The translations under genes and the position numbers were made by a program. From Streptomyces xinghaiensis S187 (GTDB lineage: Bacteria; Actinomycetota; Actinomycetes; Streptomycetales; Streptomycetaceae): 64,000 nucleotides of DNA. How positions within the stretch are numbered: the stretch's first letter is position 1; the number at the start of each line of letters is the position of its first letter. The stretch is from the NCBI RefSeq assembly GCF_000220705.2, contig NZ_CP023202.1, positions 1,922,001-1,986,000 of the forward strand, written 5' to 3'. This document shows, one piece after another, positions 50,780 through 57,694 of the stretch. The notes beneath the pieces were generated by a model. The model made no database searches. It worked only from the letters and a program-made list of their open reading frames with translations, and was not told the DNA's origin.

Positions 50780-51652
50780 ATGGGCCGCCAGCGACGCAGT
50801 GAGCCCGCGCCCCCGGAGTCCGGATCCGGCCGCGAGCCGCAGCCCGCGGAGCGGCCGGGGCGGCGGAACCGGGCGCCGGTCCGGACGGGGCTGCTGGGAG
50901 TGTCGACGGCCGTCGCGGTCGGCGTGGTCACGGTGGCCTCCGGTCTGCTGCCGGGCGGGGGCGGCTACGTCTTCGGCGGCGCGGAGGAGCCCGCGGCTCC
51001 CGTGTGGACCGGGTCTCCAGCGGCCCCCGGACCGGGCGAGGCGGCCACCACGGACCCGGCGGCACCGGGCGGGGCCGCCGCCGGACCGGGTGCCGGGCCC
51101 GCGCGGCCCTCCGCGACGGCGGCCTCCCCCGACGCCGGTGTGCCGTCGTCCGCACCCTCCCCCCGGCGGACGGCCGGGGACCCCGCCGCCTCTCCCGCGG
51201 ACGGGACCGCCCCGTCCCGCGGCGCGCCGGCCGAGGCGGAGAGCCTGCGGTCCGGCGCTCCGGGGGCCGGGCCGGAACGGGCCGCCGAGGCCAGGGTGCT
51301 CGTCCTGGTGAACCGGGAGCGGCGGGAGGCCGGCTGCTCCCCCGTGACCCCGGATCCCGTACTGGCCGATCTGGCCCGGGCGTTCAGCCGGGACATGGCC
51401 GAGCGGGACTTCTTCGCGCACACCGATCCGGACGGTGCCACCCCCTGGGACCGCGCCGGGAGGCTGGGCATCGAAGGGCTGGGCGGCGAGAACATCGCCC
51501 GCGGGCAGACGACCGCGGAGGCGGTGATGGAGGCCTGGCTGGACACCCCCCGCCACCGGGCCAACATCCTCAACTGCGGCTACCGCACCCTGGGGGTCGG
51601 CGCGCACTTCGGGGACGGCGGCCCCTGGTGGACCCAGGACTTCGGCTACTAG
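50780..51652 (+). CDS. CAP/SCP-domain secreted or membrane-anchored protein
   Basis: 290 residues. Basic cytosolic N-terminus (about 35 residues), one membrane segment (GLLGVSTAVAVGVVTVASGL), a Pro/Ala/Gly-rich linker to about residue 160, then a CAP domain: LVNRERREAGCSPVTPDPVL, FSRDMAERDFFAHTDPDGAT, GGENIARGQTTAEAVMEAWL, PRHRANILNCGYRTLGVG. The two CAP His residues (FFAHT, RHRAN) and Glu are kept. Function unknown; such proteins act at the cell surface. Its 3' end overlaps mutM by 4 nt, tail to tail. Confidence 0.9.
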   Translation: MGRQRRSEPAPPESGSGREPQPAERPGRRNRAPVRTGLLGVSTAVAVGVVTVASGLLPGGGGYVFGGAEEPAAPVWTGSPAAPGPGEAATTDPAAPGGAAAGPGAGPARPSATAASPDAGVPSSAPSPRRTAGDPAASPADGTAPSRGAPAEAESLRSGAPGAGPERAAEARVLVLVNRERREAGCSPVTPDPVLADLARAFSRDMAERDFFAHTDPDGATPWDRAGRLGIEGLGGENIARGQTTAEAVMEAWLDTPRHRANILNCGYRTLGVGAHFGDGGPWWTQDFGY

Positions 51653-52560
51653 AAGCCTCCGGCACGGCGCCGGGCCGGCGGGCGCTGGCAGCGCGGGCAG
51701 TAGTAGCTGGACCGGTTCATCCAGGGGCGGCGGCGCATGGGGGTGCCGCAGCGGCGGCAGGGCTCGTCCTCGCGGCCGTAGGCGTCCAGGGAGCGGTCGA
51801 AGTAGCCCGACTCGCCGTTCACATTGACGTAGAGGCTGTCGAAGCTGGTGCCGCCGGCCGCGAGCGCCGCGTGCATGACGTCCCGTACGTGGCCGAGCAG
51901 TTCGGTGCTCCGGTAGCGGGTGAGGGTCTCCGTGGGGCGGTCGTAGTGCAGCCGCGCTCGCCACAGCGCCTCGTCGGCGTAGATGTTGCCGACCCCGCTG
52001 ACCAGGGTCTGGTCGAGCAGGGCCCGTTTGACGGTCGTCCGGCGGCGGCGGAGCGCGGCGTGGAAGGCCGCCTCGTCGAAGGCCGGGTCGAGCGGATCGC
52101 GGGCGATGTGCGCGATGGCGTCCGGCAGACCCTCCGGATCGCCGGGCACCCATGGGTGCAGGGAGAGGCCGCCGAAGGTGCGCTGGTCGACGAAGCGCAG
52201 TTCGGTGCCGAGAGCGTCGGCGAAGCGGATCCGGACCCGCAGGTGTGTCTCGTCCGGGGCGTCCGCGGGCTGGACCAGCAGCTGGCCGCTCATGCCGAGA
52301 TGGCCCAGCAGCGAGGTTCCGGCCGAGGGGGCGTCCGGGTCCTGCTCGGGCACGGTGCCCAGCGGCAGCCAGAGGTACTTGCCGCGGCGGTACGCCGGCC
52401 CGAACCGGGCGCCCCGGAGCCGGGCCGCGAAGTCCTCGGGCCCGGGGGTGTGGCGGCGGACGGCCCGGGGGTGGCGCACCTCGGCACCGGCGACGGTGCG
52501 GCCGCTCACCCAGCGCTCCAGGCCCCGCCGGACCACCTCGACCTCGGGCAGTTCGGGCAC
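51649..52560 (-). CDS. mutM: Formamidopyrimidine-DNA glycosylase
   Basis: 303 residues. After Met removal the N-terminus is the catalytic PELPEVEVVRRGLERW. LLGHLGMSGQLLV, the lysine region KRALLDQTLVSGVGNIYADE and the C-terminal zinc finger (CRRCGTPMRR...YYCPRC) are all present. It removes 8-oxoguanine and FaPy lesions and cuts the strand. GTG at 52560 with GGAGGAGGAG upstream. It follows rnc, as in other actinobacteria. Confidence 0.96.
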   Translation of the reverse strand: MPELPEVEVVRRGLERWVSGRTVAGAEVRHPRAVRRHTPGPEDFAARLRGARFGPAYRRGKYLWLPLGTVPEQDPDAPSAGTSLLGHLGMSGQLLVQPADAPDETHLRVRIRFADALGTELRFVDQRTFGGLSLHPWVPGDPEGLPDAIAHIARDPLDPAFDEAAFHAALRRRRTTVKRALLDQTLVSGVGNIYADEALWRARLHYDRPTETLTRYRSTELLGHVRDVMHAALAAGGTSFDSLYVNVNGESGYFDRSLDAYGREDEPCRRCGTPMRRRPWMNRSSYYCPRCQRPPARRRAGGF

Positions 52561-52665
52561 GGCTTCTCCTCCTCCGGGCACCGGCCGGGACCCGGGCCGG
52601 GCGGTCGTTCCTGGGGCGGGATGGGGGGCGGGGAACAGGGGGCTGCGGATGGCGCGGCGGCGGGA

Positions 52666-52725
52666 GGGGAGCGGACGGTACGGGCCCACCGGCGCCTGCC
52701 GGTGGGCCCGTACCGTCCGCTCCCC
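52666..52725 (-). terminator. Perfect 28-bp stem-loop after rnc
   Basis: Left arm 52666-52693 and right arm 52698-52725 are fully complementary, with loop GCCT. The core is GGTACGGGCCCACCGGC / GCCGGTGGGCCCGTACC. It lies 28 nt after the rnc stop and 105 nt before mutM. It is either a very strong terminator or an RNase III substrate. Confidence 0.85.
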
Positions 52726-52753
52726 GCGACGGCGCCGCGAGGGTGCGGGACGT

Positions 52754-53644
52754 TCAGCGGGTGGCGCGCTCGGCATCCTCCGCGGTGCCGTCCGCCGGTG
52801 TGCCGTCGCCGTCGGCTGTGACGGCTCCGCCGTCCGCTCCGGCGGCGGCACGGGCGCCGGCGACCTCGGACGCCGTGGCCGCGGCCGCGGTCTCGGCCGC
52901 TTCCGCGGCCTCGCTGATGGCGCGCCAGGCGGCCTCGGCCGCCTGCTGCTCGGCTTCCTTCTTGCTGCGGCCGGTGCCGGTGCCGTACGCGACACCACCG
53001 ACGCGGGCAGCAGCCGTGAAGGTCTTCTCGTGGTCCGGTCCGGTCTCGCTGACCAGATACTCCGGGACGCCCAGGCCCTCGGTCGCCGTCAGTTCCTGGA
53101 GGCTGGTCTTCCAGTCCAGGCCGGCGCCCAGGTTCGAGGACTTCTCGATCAGCGGGTCGAAGAGCCGGTGCACCAGCTCCGCGGCCGCTTCCAGACCCTG
53201 GTCGAGATAGACCGCGCCGATCACCGCTTCCAGGGTGTCGGCGAGGATGGATGCCTTGTCGCGGCCCCCGGTGCCCTCCTCGCCCCGGCCGAGCCGGATG
53301 AAGGAGCCCAGGTCGAGGCCGCGGCTGACCTCCGCCAGGGCGCGCGAGTTGACCACCGCGGCCCGGAGCTTGGCCAGCTGGCCCTCCGGCAGGTCCGGGT
53401 GGATGCGGTACAGCGTGTCGGTGACCACCAGTCCGAGCACGGAGTCCCCGAGGAACTCCAGCCGTTCGTTGGTGGGCAGCCCGCCGTTCTCGTACGCGAA
53501 CGAGCGGTGCGTCAGCGCACGCACCAGAAGGGCGGACTCGAGCCGGTAGCCGAGCCGCCCTTCCAGCAGCGTGTGCGACGAGGCCGTGTCCGCCTGAGCC
53601 GATTCGCCCCCGCGTTTGCGGGGGGATGCGCCGGCGTCCGACAT
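52754..53644 (-). CDS. rnc: Ribonuclease III
   Basis: 296 residues. RNase III domain with the signature NERLEFLGDSVLGLVV and KASILADTLEAVIGAVYLD (catalytic Asp/Glu), then a dsRNA-binding domain (DWKTSLQELTATEGLGVPEY, GTGTGRSKKEAEQQAAEAAW) and an Ala/Gly/Asp-rich tail of about 50 residues. In S. coelicolor this gene (absB) controls antibiotic production. ATG 53644 with GAGAGG upstream. Read with rpmF and DUF177. Confidence 0.96.
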   Translation of the reverse strand: MSDAGASPRKRGGESAQADTASSHTLLEGRLGYRLESALLVRALTHRSFAYENGGLPTNERLEFLGDSVLGLVVTDTLYRIHPDLPEGQLAKLRAAVVNSRALAEVSRGLDLGSFIRLGRGEEGTGGRDKASILADTLEAVIGAVYLDQGLEAAAELVHRLFDPLIEKSSNLGAGLDWKTSLQELTATEGLGVPEYLVSETGPDHEKTFTAAARVGGVAYGTGTGRSKKEAEQQAAEAAWRAISEAAEAAETAAAATASEVAGARAAAGADGGAVTADGDGTPADGTAEDAERATR

Positions 53645-53663
53645 AGAGCCTCTCACCCGCCGA

Positions 53664-53837
53664 TCAGACGTCGAGGACCTGACGACGGTTGTAGGTCCCG
53701 CAGCTGGGGCACGCGATGTGCTGCAGCTTGGGCTCATGGCAGCGCTCGCACGACACCAGGGTGGGGACCGCAGCCTTCCACTGCGACCGGCGGTGGCGCG
53801 TGTTGCTGCGCGACATCTTCCGCTTCGGAACAGCCAC
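53664..53837 (-). CDS. rpmF: 50S ribosomal protein L32
   Basis: 57 residues with the full L32 sequence MAVPKRKMSRSNTRHRRSQW and the zinc-binding Cys pairs CERCHEP and CPSCGTY. GTG 53837 follows AGGAG. It lies 2 nt after the DUF177 gene and 19 nt before rnc, the usual arrangement. Confidence 0.97.
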   Translation of the reverse strand: MAVPKRKMSRSNTRHRRSQWKAAVPTLVSCERCHEPKLQHIACPSCGTYNRRQVLDV

Positions 53838-53839
53838 GG

Positions 53840-54436
53840 CTACTTCTCCTGCTTCTCGTCGGCGCCCGCTTCGGCGCCGCTCACGTTGTCCTTCCCGCCG
53901 CCCTTGACGGTGTCGGCGAGTCCCTGCAGTGCCGCCCAACGGATGTCGACGGCGTCGTGGTGGTGGTCCGGGTCGTCCTCGAGCCGTGCTCCGCACTGGG
54001 GGCACAGACCGGGGCAGTCCTCCCGGCACACCGGCTGCAGCGGCAGTGCGAGCACCACCGCGTCCCGCAGCACGGGTTCGAGGTCGATCAGACCGTCCTC
54101 GACGAAGAACGTCTCCTCCTCGGCGTCGTCCTCCGGCTCCGCCTCGTGGCGGGTCCGGCTGTCGGCGTCGGGGTAGGAGAACATTTCCTGGAAGTCCGTT
54201 TCGAGCTCGCGCTCGACCGGCTCCAGACACCTTACGCACTCCCCCGAGAGCGGCGCACGGGCGGTACCGGTGACCAGTACCCCCTCCATGACCGACTCCA
54301 GACGGAGATCGAGCTCCACCGTCGCCCCGGCGGGCACCCCGATCACCTCGATGCCGAGGTCCGCGGGCGCGTCGACGGAGCGGGAGAGCCGCTGCATCGC
54401 ACCGGGACGGCGGCCCAGCTCATGTGTGTCGAACAC
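53840..54436 (-). CDS. DUF177/YceD family protein
   Basis: 198 residues from GTG 54436. The family motif GECVRCLEPVE and the Cys-rich VCREDCPGLCPQCGARLEDD are clear; homologs are 23S rRNA accumulation proteins encoded just before rpmF. The real start may be upstream: the in-frame sequence LNARPDHRNPL before FDTHELGRRPG is conserved in homologs as I remember them, yet no ATG, GTG or TTG is available. CTG at 54469 has AGGAAG in position. Confidence 0.88.
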   Translation of the reverse strand: MFDTHELGRRPGAMQRLSRSVDAPADLGIEVIGVPAGATVELDLRLESVMEGVLVTGTARAPLSGECVRCLEPVERELETDFQEMFSYPDADSRTRHEAEPEDDAEEETFFVEDGLIDLEPVLRDAVVLALPLQPVCREDCPGLCPQCGARLEDDPDHHHDAVDIRWAALQGLADTVKGGGKDNVSGAEAGADEKQEK

Positions 54437-54629
54437 GAGCGGGTTGCGGTGGTCGGGGCGGGCGTTCAGGGCTTCCTGCTTTCCACGGTGGCGGTACGGG
54501 CGGCCCGCCGCGGGTGTGCGGGCAGCCGGGATCGCGGACGTACGCGACCGAACAGTCAGGATACTGGACGGCCCGCCGCAGACCCAATCGGCTCCGGACG
54601 GGCCCGCGGGGCGGCGGCCGGGCGGTGGG

Positions 54630-55703
54630 TCAGCGGCCCTGCTCGTACTGGCGCAGCTGGTCGAGGTCGATCATGCTGGTGTCGAAGAGACTGGTCTCGT
54701 CCAGCGCGGTGGGGTCCTGCTGGGGACGGCCCTGCTGGTACTGCTGCCCGTAGGTCTCCGGGCCGCCGTAGCCCTGCTGGTGGCCGTAGGTCTGCTGGGC
54801 GTAGGGGTCCTGCTGCGGATAGCCGTAGGCGTCACCCGGGGCGGGCTGCTGCGGCTGCTGCGGCTGGTAACCGCCCTGGTAGCCGTACGGGTCCTGCTGG
54901 TAGCCGGCGGCGGGGGCGTAGTAGTCGCCCTGCTCCGGGGCCGCGGGCTCCTGCGCGGGGACGGCGGACCGGCCGTCCGCCTGCGGGGCGGCGAGGCCCG
55001 CCAGGTAGTCGGCGTCGCTGGTCCGCTGGTGGTCGACACCGTCCTGGGCGGCCATGTGCGCGCCCAGGTCGTCGATCGCCTGCCGGCCCTGGAGCTTCTG
55101 CCGCCCCCGGCCGACGGCTTCGAGGGTCTTGGCGAGGACGGCCTCGAAGGCACCGAACTTGGCGTCGACATAGGCGTCCGCCCGGTCCCGCAGGGTGGCC
55201 GGGTCGGCGCTGCGCTCCGGGGCCTCCTCGTCGGCGTAGCCCTGCTCGTCGAGGCCCGGGCCGCGGCCGAGGAGCTTCTCGCGGCCGCGGTCGACGGAGC
55301 CGAGGGTCTTGGTCAGCACGACCTCGAAGTTGGCGAGCTTGCTGTCCACGTAGTCGTCGGCCTCGGCCCGGATCTCCTCGGCCTCGCGGCGGGCCTCGCC
55401 GAGGATGCGGTCGGCCTCGCTCCGCGCCTGCCGGGCGATCTCGGTGCCGGAGATCAGCGAGGCGCGTTCCGCGTGCGCGGACTCGATGACGCGCTCGGCC
55501 TCGCGCCGGGCCTCCTCGACCACCTGCTCACGGCCGCCCAGCACCTCCTGCGCCTGGGCCAGGGAGCCGGGGAGCGCCTCGCGGATCTCCTCCAGCAGGG
55601 CGAGCAGTTCGGTGCGGTTGACCACACAGGACGCCGACATGGGCATGGACCGGGCGCCTCTGACGGTGTCGACGACCTCGTCGAGCTTCTTCTGCACGTC
55701 CAT
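54630..55703 (-). CDS. DivIVA/AtpF-like coiled-coil protein with Gln/Tyr/Gly-rich tail
   Basis: 357 residues. The N-terminal two thirds are alpha-helical with long charged heptads (ALLEEIREALPGSLAQAQEV, VVEEARREAERVIESAHAER, DRILGEARREAEEIRAEADD) and two related segments (SKLANFEVVLTKTLGSVDRG; AKFGAFEAVLAKTLEAVGRG). After about residue 255 the sequence becomes a low-complexity tail of QQDPYGYQGG-type units, then a conserved end, DQLRQYEQGR. Often annotated as a cell-division initiation protein; function unproven. Monocistronic or read before DUF177. Confidence 0.8.
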   Translation of the reverse strand: MDVQKKLDEVVDTVRGARSMPMSASCVVNRTELLALLEEIREALPGSLAQAQEVLGGREQVVEEARREAERVIESAHAERASLISGTEIARQARSEADRILGEARREAEEIRAEADDYVDSKLANFEVVLTKTLGSVDRGREKLLGRGPGLDEQGYADEEAPERSADPATLRDRADAYVDAKFGAFEAVLAKTLEAVGRGRQKLQGRQAIDDLGAHMAAQDGVDHQRTSDADYLAGLAAPQADGRSAVPAQEPAAPEQGDYYAPAAGYQQDPYGYQGGYQPQQPQQPAPGDAYGYPQQDPYAQQTYGHQQGYGGPETYGQQYQQGRPQQDPTALDETSLFDTSMIDLDQLRQYEQGR

Positions 55704-55799
55704 GGATGCTCGCAACTCTCTGGACCGGGACGGTTCGCGGACGGGACGACTGTACGTCCATCCGGCCGTCCGCCGACAGCGGCGCAGGCCGCCCGCCCG

Positions 55800-56282
55800 T
55801 CAGCGCCGGCCGAGCCGCTCGGTGAGGGCCGTCAGCACGATCGGCGGCACCAGGTGCGAGACATCGCCGCCCCAGGCCGCGACCTCCTTGACCAGGCTGG
55901 AGGAGAGGAAGCTGTAGGTGGGGTTGGTGGGGACGAAGAGCGTCTCGACCCCGGAGAGGCCGTGGTTCATCTGGGCCATCTGGAGTTCGTAGTCGAAGTC
56001 GCTGACCGCGCGCAGGCCCTTGACGATCGCGGGGATGTCGCGCTGCTTGCAGAAGTCCACCAGCAGGCCGTGGAAGGACTCGACCTCGACGTTGCCGTAC
56101 TCGGCTGTGGTCCGGCGCAGCAGGTCCAGCCGCTCGTCGATGGCGAAGATGCCCTGCTTGGACTTGTTGATCATCACGGCGACGTGCACGACGTCGTACA
56201 GCTTGGACGCCCGGCCGATGATGTCGAGATGCCCGTTGGTGACGGGGTCGAAGGACCCCGGACAGACGGCACGGCGCAACAC
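55800..56282 (-). CDS. coaD: Phosphopantetheine adenylyltransferase
   Basis: 160 residues. It makes dephospho-CoA in coenzyme A synthesis. RRAVCPGSFDPVTNGHLDII (the TxGH-like motif), FVPTNPTYSFLSSSLVKEVA and the rest are typical. Start: homologs begin MRRAVCPGS, so GTG 56282 or TTG 56279 behind GAGGG is preferred. ATG 56309, which overlaps the rsmD stop as ATGA, is the alternative and would add nine residues. Confidence 0.95.
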   Translation of the reverse strand: MLRRAVCPGSFDPVTNGHLDIIGRASKLYDVVHVAVMINKSKQGIFAIDERLDLLRRTTAEYGNVEVESFHGLLVDFCKQRDIPAIVKGLRAVSDFDYELQMAQMNHGLSGVETLFVPTNPTYSFLSSSLVKEVAAWGGDVSHLVPPIVLTALTERLGRR

Positions 56283-56305
56283 AGGTCCCTCACTCTCCGG
56301 TCCGG

Positions 56306-56917
56306 TCATGACTCGCTCGCCGACGGCGCGTCCGTGGGTACGTCCGTGCGGGTCGGGGCGGCGCGACCGTACCAAAGGGTGGCCTCCCCGTAGCGGCGCG
56401 CCCGCACCGCCTCGAACCCCTCCGGCCAGTCGAACCGCCCGCCTCTGGTGCTGCGTTCCACAGTGACCAGGGCTTCTTCGCCCAGCCACCCCCGGGCGCG
56501 GAGTGTGAGCAGGATCTCCCGGAGATCGCCGTCGGTGACGGCGTAGGGCGGGTCCAGGAAGAGCACGTCGTACGGCTCCTCCGGCGGGGGCCCGGCCGCG
56601 ATCTGCTCGGCCCGGGCGGCGCGGACCTCGGCCCCCGGCAGGCCGACGGCGCGGGCGTTCTCCCGGATCGTGCGCGCGGCCCGCTGGTCGGACTCCGCCA
56701 GCAGGACATGGGCGGCGCCGCGGGAGAGCGCCTCCAGGCCGACGGCGCCGGAGCCGCCGTAGAGGTCGAGCACGCGGAGGCCGTCGAGGTCGCCCAGCAG
56801 GGACTGCCAGGTGGAGAAGAGCCCTTCGCGCGCCCGGTCGGAGGTGGGGCGGGTGCCGGTACCCGGCGGTACGGCCAGGCGGCGGCCGCCGGCTGCTCCG
56901 GCGATCACGCGGGTCAT
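56306..56917 (-). CDS. rsmD: 16S rRNA (guanine966-N2)-methyltransferase
   Basis: 203 residues. Motif I VLDLYGGSGAVGLEALSRGA and the catalytic DPPY in VLFLDPPYAVTDGDL identify RsmD. The start MTRVIAGAAGGRRLAVPPG is standard. It comes directly before coaD, a conserved pair. Confidence 0.95.
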   Translation of the reverse strand: MTRVIAGAAGGRRLAVPPGTGTRPTSDRAREGLFSTWQSLLGDLDGLRVLDLYGGSGAVGLEALSRGAAHVLLAESDQRAARTIRENARAVGLPGAEVRAARAEQIAAGPPPEEPYDVLFLDPPYAVTDGDLREILLTLRARGWLGEEALVTVERSTRGGRFDWPEGFEAVRARRYGEATLWYGRAAPTRTDVPTDAPSASES

Positions 56918-56937
56918 CGTGGGGCCCTTCGCGGTGG

Positions 56938-56973
56938 GCCGGGGCGGCGGCCACTGCCGGCCGCCGCCCCGGC
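56938..56973 (-). terminator. Hairpin after the HTH protein gene
   Basis: Perfect 15-bp stem (GCCGGGGCGGCGGCC / GGCCGCCGCCCCGGC), 6-nt loop, 27 nt after the stop of the gene at 57001 and just before rsmD. Likely terminator. Confidence 0.65.
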
Positions 56974-57000
56974 GCGCTGGTTTCGTCCCACGATAGGGCG

Positions 57001-57540
57001 TCAGCCCCGTGGCGCCTCCTCCGCCTCCGGCGCGGCGGGCGCACCGGCTCCGACCAGGGCCGGGGAGGCGTACCGGGACCAGGACAGGCAGCCGTCGGGC
57101 GGGCAGTGGTCGGGGCGGCGGGGGTCGTGGCCCAGCTCACGGAGCTTGGTCCGCACCGAGTCGGGTGTGCGGCCGAAGCGGGCGGCTATCCGGGCGATGG
57201 TCTCGCCGGCGTGGAAGCGCTGGGTGAGGTCCTCCTCGTGCTGGGGCACCCAGGGGGCGCCGTGGCCGGGGAACAGTTCGCGCAGGACGTCGCGGTCGGG
57301 GATCGGCTCGGCCACGTCGGCGACGAGCGCGAGGGCGCGCAGCGCCCGGTTGAGCGCGATGCGCAGCGCGGGGACGTCGGTGAGCGGCAGGGTCAGCGCG
57401 CCGGAGGCGAGGAGCGTCTCCGGGGCGTCCTCCTGCCAGCCGGTGAGGGTGAGGGTGACGGTGGAGTCGTCGTCGCTGGCGAGCTCGATGCGGAAGATCC
57501 TGTCACCGAGCGGGAGTTCGTTGAGATGCCGGAATGCCAT
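57001..57540 (-). CDS. HTH-containing hypothetical protein
   Basis: 179 residues. The N-terminal 90 residues (FRHLNELPLGDRIFRIELAS, PALRIALNRALRALALVADV) form an unassigned domain. FHAGETIARIAARFGRTPDS, then VRTKLRELGHDP, near residues 113-144 looks like a helix-turn-helix. The end is acidic. I know similar proteins only as hypothetical ones located between recG and rsmD in streptomycetes. Start ATG 57540, weak ribosome binding site. Confidence 0.78.
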   Translation of the reverse strand: MAFRHLNELPLGDRIFRIELASDDDSTVTLTLTGWQEDAPETLLASGALTLPLTDVPALRIALNRALRALALVADVAEPIPDRDVLRELFPGHGAPWVPQHEEDLTQRFHAGETIARIAARFGRTPDSVRTKLRELGHDPRRPDHCPPDGCLSWSRYASPALVGAGAPAAPEAEEAPRG

Positions 57541-57694
57541 GAAATCAGCCCCCAGGGATCCAATCCGCCGATCCCCGTCGGGATCGGTCCGGACTGGGTC
57601 CATTCTCCCATCGGGCACTGACAACGGGGCCCGCGGCGGCGGACGTTGACCGGTGCCGCGGCCCTTCCCCGGGCCTCCTCCGGACGGATCCGGT

